Assembly (NCBI GenBank): GCA_032718565.1
Contig: JAVGVS010000019.1
Location: forward strand, 1,119,146 to 1,183,145
Source: Distichodus sexfasciatus
Lineage: Eukaryota > Chordata > Actinopteri > Characiformes > Distichodontidae
Length of the DNA: 64,000 nucleotides
Direction of reading: 5' to 3'
Shown: positions 1 through 13,200 of the stretch, one piece after another
How positions within the stretch are numbered: the stretch's first letter is position 1
Layout of the letters: each line of letters opens with the position of its first letter
The notes under the pieces: model-generated
The model's database searches: none
What the model was told of the DNA's origin: nothing
Seen by the model: only the letters and a program-made list of their open reading frames with translations
Position numbers and translations under genes: made by a program

Positions 1-1038
1 CATTTATCAAGCTCTTAATATTTTATATTCATTTTAAGGTTGAATATCAGCAACAACTGCCCAAATTCATACAGAGATGCTACTTTTAAGCAGCATTCGA
101 GAATTAAAGTAGATCATCTTCATCACTACCATATTTATTAAGAGACCAATATATTTTGCAGTGCTTGTATTTACTGCTTTGTAATTACAAATGTAATTAC
201 ATTAATTTATATAAATGTCTGCATAAATGTTCTTTTGAGCAAAAGGAGAACTGAATGTGATTTGATAAGACCGTTTAATGTTGGTTAATTTAGTGTTGTC
301 AGTACATTCGTTGTAGTTTAAAGACACAAAAATTACTGAAAGTTATTACATTGTCACTTTGGCTTTCAGACACTGTTAAACACATCAGCTGTTTCACCAG
401 ACATGATGCTTTAGCCAAACTTTTGTAAGCAGTGCACATTCAATACATATTTTACAAAGGCAGTGTGCTCATCTTTGCCTCGTAGTGCGTTGTACTTTCA
501 ACCTATAACAAATTTTAATCAGCAATTCCGTTTGCCAATATACTGAGAGAGGGAAATGAAAGGTTTGTGGCCAGGGCACGTGATAATGGAGCATACTGGG
601 AGAAAACATCAATAAATGGCTGAATATGGTTTTAAAAAATTTAGTTAAAATTAGTATGATCTTAATCTTTACAATGTGGTAAAAAGTTTGGAGACTTCAG
701 GGCACTGGGCTCAGACTTAATCCTGGATATTGCATTTGATCGGAGCTAATAGTCGGAACTGAAAAAAGGGGCCTTGAGTGCACAGCTCAGTCTCTGTTTA
801 AACACATGAACAAGGAACTAAATGGTTTTAAAGGCTCTTGGACCTAAATTCTGACAGACAAAATTTATAACATCCGGACACTTTTCTCCTGTGCCCTATT
901 GGGTAGTAAAGACTGATAACCTTCTCTTACATGTCCAGATCCTGTTTTTGTTTTTTTTTTTTAACCAGAACAAACCCCGCACCCCCCTCCCCCTCCTAAT
1001 GACCTTTACAGCTTTCGTTCTTTCACACACACACTCAC

Positions 1039-4000
1039 CCCTTCCTCGTCCTCTATAATGTCTTTGCCGATGGAGGCGAGTGTTGTCCATTTACAGTTGT
1101 TTGTCGCTCTGACAGCACATCGTTTATGAGCCTTGAACTTACATACTGAAATAAAAAATACAGCATCACATTAACACACAACACACACACCCTCGTCCAT
1201 AAAATGTTTTCACTGTCTTGTGCACACACACCCACACAGAGATATTCACAAACAGACCTTCACAGGACAGTCCGTGAGAGGTGACCCCACTCAGAGCTTC
1301 TTTGCAGACGTTGCAGTAGGTGGGCCGAGCGTGAGAACATGCATACCAATTATGCATTCCAGAGAAATGGTCCATGCTATATTGGGTAGACTGCAGAAAT
1401 AACACACATCAGACAGTGTATACATTCAAGCATAATGTCACATGGGATCAAAAGTTGAGGTTCCAAAGCTTTAAAAAAAAAAAAAAAACCAACACAGTCA
1501 TTTCTTGATTTGCTAGTTACTCAAAATATTCCAATAAAATTTCCGTTGTGTAGACGTGTTATACTGTGCAACGCACTCTGGTTTGATCATTTCTGCCAGT
1601 TTTAAAGACATCTATAATCTTGATAAATCAGAAACTTCACACACGCACTTCAAAGTGTTCTCTGTTCTGCACACTCTTCAGTGCTGCCATCCAGTCCTCC
1701 ATCTCCTTTCTGTTCTCAGCACACAGAATCAACCTCCGACACGGAGTGATAATCTGAAGAGAGAGAGAGAGAGAGAGATCGCATGATTGTTCTCAAAATG
1801 ATGTTCCTGTATTTTCAGTTTCTTAAAAATTAAATATGGGTCAATGTGCATATTTTTGGTCAGTTTGCCCAGATAAACTGTTCATTTAAACCGAGAAATA
1901 GTCATTTATAGCGACCAAATGTTTAATAACTACAATGTGAATGGCTGTTGCACTGAATGCATTAATTTGCATATTTTGATAATTATTTTTCTGCCTTTTA
2001 ATGTAACTTGGGTGCGAAAAATACTAAATAACTGGCCACAAGAATGCAATAATAATCATACTGTATATATAATAAAGTATTGGATAAACAAAACATAGCC
2101 ATAAAATAATAATGTGTTAGGAAGTGTAGACACGCTAAAGGACGCAGACATTTTTATAAACACATTTTTTATATGTTTGAGCATTTCGTTTATGTGATCA
2201 TTTTTTTAAAACACCCTCCAAAGTGAAGATTTTTCAAAACGATGGATTCCATGGATACGTGTAAACGAAAGGCCCAAACGTATAAAAAAATATTAGTTTA
2301 TCAAATTATCCGCATACGTGTAAACAGGCCTTTTTTAAACAGAAGGTCATGTAAACGCAATTTTAAAAAAATAAACGTATAAAAAAAATAAGGGCTTATA
2401 AAAATATCAGCATACGTGCCTCCTGTGGGGTGAAGCTAAAAATACAGTTTAAAAATGAATTTAAACACAAATATAAAATAAAGAAACCAAAAACTAGAAG
2501 CTTTATTTGTCATCGACTATGTAACAAAGTCAAAAACACTCCATGAGAATGTGTGAAATCTCTCACTCACGCCTCATATACAGTATTAATGACCTTTTGT
2601 GCTTCACACCAACATTCTCTTGATTTATTTCCCAAACCAATTGTTTGCAGAACCAACAGGGAACTGCCATAAAGATTGGCTCCGGAAGCAAACTTTGTTA
2701 CTTTCCTGGAAATGCTGTGGGAACGCTCTGGGTTTTGTGCCAGTGTTCCCCGAAGCGGATGACAGAGGCTCTAACTGTATTCACGTGTCCATGCACGTAA
2801 GGTTTAGGATGATGACTTGACATGAATGTATGATTTTTATGCTTTATCTTAGTAATTAGAGAACTGTATAAATATTCCCACCAACTGCCATCTGAATTCA
2901 AACTCAATTCAGCAGACTTTTTTTTATTTCTGTATTTCTTTAGGTGCAGCAATAAACACAGAACTACACAGGCAGAAGCGTGTATGATGGAATGGCGAAT
3001 CAACCTAAAAGTAACAGCAACAACAATCATTACAGAATTATGTTATTCATTTAAAAAACTGTGTCATGTGGCAGAGCGAGCCTAAAAAACAACGTGGACC
3101 TCAGCTACCACTTCCTCAGTTGCTTACAAAGACCCTCTGTTCCCACACAGATAAAAATAACTCATGCTTTCCTCTGCCAGGACACACACACACACACACA
3201 CACTATAACCCAGGATAACAAGACACAAAGTAACTCTAATCTTGCACTAAAGGCACATGGCCGATGGGGTAAGTTTGTTACATAAGAAGGGCAAGCCATC
3301 AGAACAAATTCTATTTTTATAGTCATTTACACTCTTGCACAAGCACACACACACCCTTAAATCACCAGGCCTAACCACTCATCATCACTAAACCCATAAA
3401 AGGTTTGTACACCAACTTTCTATGTACGTCACAACTGTCCAAAAACTTTTTAAGATTTGAGATGTTTATACACAACTATTTCTCAGAGAATCTTACAGCA
3501 ACGGTAAGAGCCTTAAGAAACTAATCCAAGTTGGCAGGACCATCACAATTCAGTTTTACAGTTCCCACAAATGCAACATAAACGTCAAACTGAAGCCATT
3601 ACTGGAACTCCGGTCACCGAATATTACTCACATAAAGGCAGTTCGGCTAGCAACCGAATCAGCCAGCCAGGCACTCGCCCTCTCCTCTCTCGCATCACTT
3701 CCTGTGATGTTTCCAGTGATGTTATCGGCTCCAGAAGCATCTGCCAGAATCCTCATAAGGCCTCGTAAGGCCAACTCAACTAACTACAGCTATCAACCAG
3801 TTACTGTCACCGCTGTGTGTATAGTGTTAGTATATATACACACTAACACATATAAGGTTAACAGCCATACTATCTGTCTCTTTTTCTCTCCATTTCTCTC
3901 TCACACACACACACACACATACACACTTACTTTTGGCTGACGTGGTCAACTCACTCTTCACTTCTTCCTCCAACCAGTAAGACTACTTGTCCCTCTCTCT

Positions 4001-7000
4001 GTATACTTCTCTCTCTCTCTCTTCTTAAACTTTTTAATTAACTGTTGTACTTCACAGCTGTTAGCAACAGCAATCCTCATTCTCTTTCCTTTGCCCCTTC
4101 CTCTCTCTCCTCTCCCTTCTCTCCGGGAACATGACGCAAAATAACTTCCTGTTTAGGGGGCCGGAGGCCTCTCCCTCTCCTTCTCCCTCTCCTTCTCCCT
4201 CTTCTACGCTCTCCCACTTCATTCAGCTTTAGCGCCATGACTCACCGAAAAGAAAAATGCGCTCAGTGTTCTCAGAAAAGCGCTTACGCTCTTCATGCAA
4301 CTTTGAGTCTCAACCACATGAGAGAATTAAGAGAATTTCAAAGCCTTTCCAAATCAGACTGTTCACACATTTCCTAAAAGTTCTTCCTCAGACTCCAGGA
4401 CGAATTAACACATGGGAGTTTTGCGAGTCTTCCACCAGCTGTCTGCTGCTCATTATACCTCACAACTATGATTGGGTGATATTTCGAATGTATCGTGATT
4501 TGATATATCGTAATTTGTTGCATGTTGACTATGCAACAATCGTTTTATATTTACTTTAAATTAATGTAAAAAAGTATTCAGCAACTGGTTCTGCAGCTGG
4601 TTATGTGTTGCAGTCCTAGTGAGAACTGCTTCAAATCATTTATGATTAGTGTTTCAGGATAAAATAAAATAAAAAATTAATGTTATTAAGCCAATAATAA
4701 AAATCTGAATTGGTCTTAAAAATGGGCTCTAATCACTCACTGTTCCAGCAATTCAGGCCCAAAACACGGACGTCACCTTTACAGCCACAATGGCTTTCAT
4801 TTCCTTTATACTTTTCAAACCTATATTCATGTATTTATCTAAAAGAACACTTTATAAAAGAAAAATACATAACTTTGGAGTACCTTTTACTGCTCATTCT
4901 TGTGTATGAACACACGCAGAAACACACACAGCTGAAACCATCGGACACACACACACATGCACACAACCTCCACCCTGCTATTAAAACTAAATCAGTCCAA
5001 ATGTCAACTATAAATAAACTTCAAACAGCACTCACAGACTTTCTATGACACACAGACTTGCGCTGGCACACATCAAAAACAGAAGAGAAAAAGCAAGATA
5101 GATTATTTTAACAGATTCAAACCAAGACAGAAGAGAACGTGTCTGTATTGTGACACGTGTCTGTGATGTTTTTAGAGCCTGAGTAAAAATAATTACTCAC
5201 TGCATTCCAGAGAGGAACAGATTACTTTTTTATTCATACAACACTCTCATTAAAACAGAACTCCGAAACCATCTTTAGACGAAATATGAAAGTAACCTGT
5301 CGTTTTTTGTTTTTTTACCTAAACACATAGCACTCGGGAAAAGAAAAATCTTACTACAAACTCTGGCTAATAACAGACAAGACAGTCTATAGACCTGGTG
5401 TAAAACCTGGCGAGGTTTATTTTATTTTAATTTTAAACTGTATTTATATTTTTAATTATGCCTAATTGCAGTCAGAAGCGGTTCAGGATATATTTCACTG
5501 CATTTTGTACTTGTTTAACTTGCATGTGACAAATAAAGAATCTTGAACCTTGAGTATTCAACAAAAATGTCAGGAAACGCTCAACTCAACTCAACTCAGA
5601 TTGTCCCTTTTTAAGGGTCAAAAATTTGTAGTCGCTGTTGCAAACATGAAGTGAATACCAAACACTTTCTGGACCAGTGCAAAGCTTTTACCCTGGACCT
5701 CTCAGTGAAGTAAAATAATTTATTCTCTCTCACTGAAACCAATAATTATCTATAAAGTTCTGACCTAAAATTCTCCACATAATGGAGAGATGACATTGAG
5801 GATGTATATCAATGCGTGTCTGAGTGTGTCCCTTGCAATTTAGAGCCTAGAAACAATCAATAACTTTCAAATGCATATTAATTAAAAGGACAGAATTGGA
5901 AAAAATCTATTTGTTTTAGCCGTTTGTCAGTTTTACACCAGAAATGAACGATGTGTGATATCAAGATCTGCATATTAACAACTGCTAAAGACGTGGAGCG
6001 TCATTCAATCGCCTGATTTTTGATTAAGTGCTTTTCTGCTTCGTTCAATAATACTGCAGCATAATTTTCATTTTTTTTTCACATTTTTGACTGAAAGTTT
6101 GAAAACGGAAAAAAGACAAAAAGACAAACCAGCAAATGACATAATTAGGGAGATAACCATAACGTTAAATCAGCTGATGTCAGAAAAAAACAACTTTAAA
6201 GCACTGTGTAGCTAAAAGCTGCTCATCAGTTAACATGATGAAATCTCATTTTTATTACCTGTAATACTACACGATGCAAAACCTACAACAGACTAAACTA
6301 GAGCACTCTAGGAAACAAAATGGGGGTAAACAGCAAGAGCTTGTTTGTGTATTTGTGCATATTTCCATTTCTTTGACTTGACATGTTTATGATTCTGAGG
6401 TCTTAGACTAAGTCTAACAGAATTATACAACAATCTTATGCTACAAATGTTTAGAAAAAGTTTTTAATGTTTTTAACGAGGAAAACACACCACGCAGAGG
6501 TATTTAAACATTTGCTCAAGGGAAGAATGCCCCAGTAAGAGACCCTAGAGTAAACCTATAGATTTGGAAGGTTGGCTTTAAGTGAATAACACCAGGATCT
6601 ATAGGATGTCACAATAACAGAAAGGCAGCACATCTTCGGGGCAGGCCAACTAAAGTCACGCACCAAAACCTGAGCATTGTGCTAAAAATGAACCACCAAA
6701 GAAAACAATAAACACTTGGTGTGAGAAAGAGTATGCTTAAGCCCTGTCATGCGTTTGAATGAGAGAGTAAGATTCAGGATTTAAGGAACTCATCTGTGTC
6801 TGTGTGTGAGACTCACGGTGAAGCTGTTGTTGACGTTCTTGGTGCTGGACTCGGCTACACTGGCGTCAGTCAGATCCACCTCATCAAAGATGATCGACTA
6901 AAAGAGGGCAGCATTCATCAGCCACAGCATTAATCAACTACAGCATTTACTAACATGTCAAAGTGTGGCTAATCAATAACTGGAGTTAATAAACGACTCC

Positions 7001-10000
7001 AATAAACTACTCCTACACCGGTATTGGGAATATCTGATTACATTTATTGGTGTAAGAAGGTAAGAGCTCTGCTTTCTTCTCTAAATAACACAACAATAAT
7101 AATAATAATTATTATTATTATATACATATTGTGTAAAAAATGTTGAGTATAAGGAGAGTACACACCTTAGCAGTCTGGGCGTAGTACAGCGTTCTTCCCC
7201 GCAGTTTAAAGTATCGTTTCTTCCAGCGCTGAAATGAGTTGGTTTGCTTCATCAGCTGACCCTCCTTCAGAACCGTCTGCAATCAGAAAACAGACCCCAC
7301 TCTCATCTTTCTTCAAATGAAGTTTGTGCCATGCAAAAAATTATATAGTCGTTACATCACCATCACCTTCCGCATCACATTTCTTTGTACATAAAAGGTC
7401 TTTTGTTTAAAAGACATTTAAAAATAAGAGAGACAGCCCCAAGCCACCCATAAACACACAACAGCAGCCTTTGCGTAATATCAGCTGAGTTGCTACACAA
7501 AAGACACAAACAGAATACAGACAAAGGTTGACAGCCATTAAGCAGGAACATAACGGATGCTTTCTAACCTGGGGGGAAAAAAGCATTCATCCCTGTGATC
7601 AGAAATTAATTAATTAATCCTGTCAGGGTTTTCACAATGCATGTATAATCTAACCCCATGGACTTTTTGTTTCAATGCATACACAACAAAAATACATAAT
7701 GCAAACAAAGCAACAGCGACTATTAGGGTGCAAAATGCCTTATTGTAATTGTCTAGCAGACAATCTAGACATCAGCTAGTTAACATCATAGTTTCTTTTT
7801 TCCTGTTAAACATGTGCAGAAAAAGGTCTTATTTTAACTCAAAAACAAAATAAAAACTGCTAACACTTTCTAACAGGGGTGTACCACTATGGTCAACTCG
7901 CAATTCAGTTAGATAGATTCATTATTCCTTGCAGGCTTCCCCTTTTTCTGTCTCCAAAAACATGAAAATGTTACAAAAAAATATTGTGTCTTGACGCACT
8001 GCTACATCTGATTATGTATATCGCTGTATTTTTGAATCAAGAAATATTGTGCAACAAAGCAATGTTACACCGGGTAATACAGGTAACTGTGTTAAATGCA
8101 TGTGAATCGACCATAGGTCAAATCTGAAAATCTGTCTTAAATTCAAGACTTAAGTAGCAGGTTATCTGCTCAGCTCAATTTGGTACAACAAATAATTTAC
8201 ACTGACAACATACTGACACAAATACCAACACTAAAGACTGACCCTGACACCAGCCTCAAAAAGTCTTGACTTGCATCAAACAAACCACTCAATTATCTCC
8301 TCAGCTCACATTAGCATGACAATCGATGATTTACAGGCAACAGTCGCCGACAGCCTTTCAGCACAGAGGGGGTATAAAATGGGTTTTTTTTTTTAAAAGG
8401 CTAGAAAATACTTACATCTCATAAACACATTATTTTCATCCAAATTCTCTTTTACCAAAACACCAAACACAATTATTTCAGTGGCTTCTCATTTTTGTTG
8501 CATTAAATCCTTCACTAGAGATCAAATAATCCTTATGCTCAGCTCAAGTCTATGATTAAGTCATAAAAGAGAGGTTATTTTGCCATAACACATTCCTTCT
8601 GTTGTATTTAAAAATAATGGTTACACTGTCGAAAATCATGGCAACATATATTCTGAAAAATAAATTACCTTTGAATAACCCTAAAAAGAAAATCCATGTA
8701 TTTGTAATTCTTCAACTAAAACTAAATACAATATTAAGATTTTTTTAAGTAACAGCTTTTGCTCAAATTTGTTCTCTTAACAAATATAAATATAGAAGGT
8801 GAAAACAATTCAGAGTTTGTACAATTTCTAAACTAATTAAAAATCCCTTTAATGGTTAAAATGTTTCTTTAATAATAGGTTTAACATAAACATAGTAATA
8901 AAATCCATGTGCTCAGCACATGTAGGAAGACTGGAAATTATCACGGGCTCCTCATTAAGCTAAAAGAAGGCAAAGAAAGCTGCTGCTAAGTCTAACTGCG
9001 GCTGATTTTTTTTACATTTGTAAAAGTTGTCACGGGACAACTCCATCCATGTTCTTTCATAGTTCATGTATTTAAAAAAATTAACCACTATTTAACTATT
9101 TTATGCAAAATACTATGCCTTCTCAGAACCCTTTGAGTTGTCATTTATTCATTATTCAGTCGTTCAAAAGAAAATAAATATAATCAGTATTCTTACATAG
9201 CTTAATGTGGACAAAATCGACACGAGCAGAAAGGAATAGCTGAATTGTAATTTTTTATAAGAACAATAAAACTTCTTCCATAAAATTCATTATGCCAGGA
9301 CACCATCATTGTTCTTATTCTTACCTGTACACAAGCTTTAAGTCTGTCATTATACGAAAACAGGGATAATTTGAGTCAGAGTGAATACGCAGCCTATGGT
9401 TAACGTCAGGTGTTGGTTAAAAGACTATTTCTGGAGATCAACCTCATACTTGTGCAGTCTTCATCTATATATAACCATTTCCCAAACAGAGCCACAAAGC
9501 GTTTTTGATATGAATTCATAAGAAAGCCATTTTTAAAGAACGCCAAAATACCTGGATCCATAAACACAATAAATGCACAATTATTCAAACCTGATCAATG
9601 AAAGACTCCATGTAGGGCTCAGCAGTCGCTCAAAACTAATGAAGCAAGCACATCTAAAAATAACACCTACAAATACTGACCTACTCTCATTGGTTTCCGC
9701 TGACTGTAAACTCTCAGTGATGAGCCTACACATCTTAAATGTGTGGTTTCATTACCACATAATTGACAGCATCAAACACACTCACAGTGCGCACACACAC
9801 CTGCACTACGCACAGACTTAGCTGAGTGTCACACAGGAAACTTGACCTGGTCTGTTAGTTTCCACACACACACACATGCATGCACCCACACATTCTTTTG
9901 TGTGTTAAGCCTGAGCAGCGTGCACTAATGTAAAGTAGGCATAAAATGCTGAAGTGCATGTGGCTGCTGGTCATACTCATGTGGTGAACAGGTTGTAAGT

Positions 10001-11137
10001 GAGAGAGAGAGTGAGAGAGGGAGAAACACAAACAATGAGACACAGGCAGAGAGAGAAAAAGAGAGAAACACAGACTCCTTAAGACACATGCAGGGAGTTA
10101 GAGAAACAGAATGAGGGAGAAACACAAACATGTAGAGACATATAAAGACATAGTAAGACACAAGAGAAACACAGACACAGTGAGAGGCAGAGTAATAGAG
10201 AATGAGAGAGAGAAACACAACGACACAGTGAGACTCAAAAAGAAAGAGAGACAAACACAAAACCTATTGAGTCAGAGAAAGAGTCAAACACACACAGGGA
10301 AAGAGGGACACACACCTTAATGACTAATCTCACTAGAGCACACACACCTTATAACACTGCGATGCTCTTCAAATATATTCATTGCGTGAGGACACTTTCT
10401 TTAAAAAGTGACACAACACGTACTTCAACTGTAATAACATTTATACTAAATGCCCCTGTTGTCTTTCATTCATTGTTCCCACAGTTTTTGGCTTTAAGCA
10501 GTTTCCCTTCACAGCTCGCGTGGGACTCGAGCTTGCGTCTCGCGTGTAATTACAACTGGAGTCATTTATAACCGATCTATTTTAAATTGAAGAGAATAAG
10601 GCTAATTCATTCAAACCTTTGCTTCTTTTTTTTTTTTAAGAAAAATGTTCCAACCTTCTTACAACTATAATTACTCATGACTCGCTTTTGGAAATGTTAC
10701 AGCTTATAAAAATCGCTTTGCTGTCGCTGTTATGTAGCGGCGAAAAAGCCGCACGAATTCCGAAGGCTCGATCGCAGCGTTAGATGGAATTTAAACACTA
10801 CGCTCGCCAGCGCCGTTTAAGAAAAAAGAAAAAAAAGCTCTGTAACGTTATGCAGATCGCTCGTGGCTAAACCGGCCACGAAACGGGGGCCAAAATCGGC
10901 AGGAAACGCGGAGGCTGCGGCCGGCCTGGAGCCGCTGGTCAGCGCCATTCGCTTCGCCACGACCCGCCGCCGAAAACAAAGTGGAGCGCACAGACTCGTT
11001 ACCTTGCTCCGGATCTGTCCCGACGTGGACACTTTGCGAATCAGTTTCTGCGGAGATCCGTGTTCCTGCTCGGGTTCACTGTCCGAAGATTCCTCCAGGC
11101 ATCTAACGCCGGCCTCGCCACCGACCGCCGCCGCCAT
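1039..11137 (-). CDS. dgkd: Diacylglycerol kinase delta, N-terminal part (6 coding exons, gene continues past left edge)
   Basis: Phosphorylates diacylglycerol to phosphatidic acid at membranes, which ends PKC-type signalling. Coding exons in transcript order: 11003-11137, 7166-7276, 6817-6897, 1649-1753, 1258-1390, 1039-1145. All have AG/GT borders and the phases join to give residues 1-224. Residues 16-45 carry the acidic ESSDSEPE stretch and [18 protein letters not shown], typical of the delta/eta N-terminus. Residues 46-140 form the PH domain ([30 protein letters not shown]). Residues 157-206 form the first C1 zinc finger; H157, C170, C173, C187, C190, H195, C198 and C206 show the full H-x12-C-x2-C spacing. 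Delta is preferred over eta because of [20 protein letters not shown]. The catalytic domain is off the window. Intron 1 (3.7 kb) and the intron between exons 3 and 4 (5.1 kb) hold no other exon I could find. The start at 11137 matches the family and lies in a GC-rich promoter-like segment. Confidence 0.93.
4168..4203. repeat. Pyrimidine-rich CTCCCTCTCCTT tandem repeat
   Basis: Three near-perfect 12-base units of pure pyrimidine lie in a dgkd intron, inside a wider C/T-rich stretch (about 3980-4215). Confidence 0.6.
9998..10318. repeat. Degenerate purine-rich minisatellite (GAGAAACACA-like units)
   Basis: About 320 bases in dgkd intron 1 are made of imperfect units such as GAGAAACACAAACA and GAGACACAG, with almost no C or T runs on the plus strand. 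The strong strand asymmetry produces open frames on both strands that are not genes. Confidence 0.7.
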
Positions 11138-11256
11138 CCTTGCATTTAGCCCCGGGCTACAGTTCGTGCTGCGGTGGCGACGTGTTAGAGTGCCGCCATT
11201 CGGCCAAAAGCGAGCACTGCAGCCAACAGTGTGAGGCGGCGCGCGCCCTCTTGTGG
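10860..11256 (-). promoter_or_regulatory. GC-rich 5' region of dgkd with CTCF-like motif
   Basis: The segment around dgkd exon 1 is much richer in G, C and CpG than the surrounding AT-rich DNA, as expected of a TATA-less CpG promoter. At 11243-11256 the minus strand reads CCACAAGAGGGCGC, very close to the vertebrate CTCF core. Promoter and CTCF roles are inferred from sequence alone. Confidence 0.5.
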
Positions 11257-13069
11257 TCAGAAAATGTACATTTACAGAACGTGACTGACGCGCTTCTCCA
11301 GAGAGAATTAAGTTTTCGGTCTCAGTCTTCGTCCAGCACATTGTGGCTTTACCTTAGCTTTTGTTTTTAAGCGTTCCCGGGGTTAGATCCAACAATCTTC
11401 AAATGTCGCCACCACAGCGTTTCTGCCACTTTTGTCGTCGGAATTTTGTGATCTTGTAACACAACACTGAAACAGTTCACCTCATGAAGGGATTTTGACC
11501 TTTTCTTTTAATGGATAATCTAAACCTATTTTACATATACTAAAACCAGTTCACATTGATTTCCAGTGATGTGCTGGAGACTAGAAATTTGGAGTTGACA
11601 GAGAGTCATGAGAGTTTTCAATAATTAATTTAACAATTAATTTAATATAATTTCAGTGGAAGTAACAGAAGGCCATGTACATAGGCTAATAAGTCCATAC
11701 CTAGAGGGATTTATATGATTTTTTAAAATAGAAGTAGTATTTCGGAGGGACACAAGAACTCTTTAACAAGAAGAAACGTTTATATGTAAGATCAGGAAAA
11801 AATATAGAATTATTCATCTCTCAAATTACTTTAAGTTAATTTTGCTGCTTTGTATCTGTTTTCTCAGCACTAACTTTCCTGAATCAATGAGAGGACAGGA
11901 TAGGTTAGAAGCAGAATGTCACTACCTTCCACTGTACACTGTATATACTATAGGGATTACTGACTAACAAACTGGGGCAATTGAAGGAGAATAAGTGTTG
12001 TATTAAGTAAGGGTTAGTTTATAAAATGGGACGAGTAACAATATAAAGGTTAACGAAGGACCATAAGGATAAAAGTAGGTAAAATGGAGTCTACAAGTGT
12101 GAGATCACTAGGTAAAGAGTACAGAATCGGAGTAAAGGTATAAATCATAAGTGTAATGATACGGTTATGGTATAATTTTTTTAATTTCTTCTATTTGGAT
12201 CAGATGAGAAGCTTACAGAAAAAAAATGTTGAATAAGTAAAAATGAGCAAAAGTGTATTAAATAGTTGAGAACTTTTTCTGCACTAAAATTGTACTAAAA
12301 TCCAACTCTAAATTCCACTAATTGTTTTTTAAATCAAACTAATAGGGTCTTCAAAATAGTGTATAATTATTGGCAGTAAGGATAGTAGTGCTTGGAGAGG
12401 AAGATGGTTTTGTAAGTGAATGGGAGTATGAAAAGTTCTAAGAAGTTCAGTTGTACAGAAGTTTGATATTACAGCATTAGTACCTGTAGATATTAGCATG
12501 TGTGCACCCAAGATGAATGACTCTACATTAAAGGAAACTGTCCATATTCATACTTCCAGTGACATCCATTTAAACACAAATAAAAGAGGGAATGTTCATT
12601 GTGTGTGGTGTAGAGACAGTATCCTTGGTGGATAGGAACCGTTCATCCTATAGTGAAACATATCCCTGGAGCTAGACCTGAGAGGAAGTAACTATAGCCG
12701 ATAGGGGTGGAGGAAACTCCAGCGGGGTTTTGGGGCACAAGTCTGCAGGGCATGCTGGGTAATGGAGCTGCGTGGGATACCTGAAACATAAAGCACTGGC
12801 TGAAACATTGAAACACAACATAAAGAAAACAGGGTCACTTGCTGGGTGGTGACAGGGCAATCTCTTTTTGAATGCTGTGTGTGTTTATGTGTGCATGTGT
12901 GTTCATGTGTGCACGTTAAAGCAAAAATTCCAGTCATGATCCCCTTAGGACTCTAGCTTACCGTTGCTCTCGATGGAGCAGTAACAGAGTGTTAACAATC
13001 ATCTTCTCTTCCTTATTATTGAGGTCACATAATATAAAAGAGAAAAAACAACATATCCATCCATGGGAT

Positions 13070-13106
<37 letters not shown>

Positions 13107-13152
13107 CACACATAGACACACACAGGTGTGCTGGGTGTGGCCTGCGTTCTGG
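11257..13152. other. Intergenic region between dgkd and the otolin-like gene
   Basis: The two genes are divergent. Apart from a 32-base CA microsatellite at 13072-13103, this stretch is AT-rich and I see no exon, RNA gene or recognisable transposon. Confidence 0.6.
13072..13103. repeat. (CA)n microsatellite
   Basis: An uninterrupted run of CA dinucleotides of about 32 bases lies 50 bases upstream of the TATA box of the otolin-like gene. Length changes here would alter promoter spacing. Confidence 0.9.
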
Positions 13153-13160
13153 TATATAAG
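13153..13160 (+). promoter_or_regulatory. TATA box of the otolin-like gene
   Basis: TATATAAG lies about 40-48 bases before the first ATG candidates (13195 and 13201). With a usual 25-30 base spacing, transcription would start near 13185, giving a very short 5' UTR. A strong TATA box suits a tissue-restricted secreted protein gene. Confidence 0.7.
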
Positions 13161-13200
13161 ATTACTCAGCAGAACTTGCTGGCTTTAATTGTGGATGAGA

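Noticed and set aside
10863..11234. 123-codon open frame on the plus strand over the dgkd promoter
   Set aside because: It is the antisense of dgkd exon 1 and GC-rich flanks; the protein is low-complexity and matches nothing.
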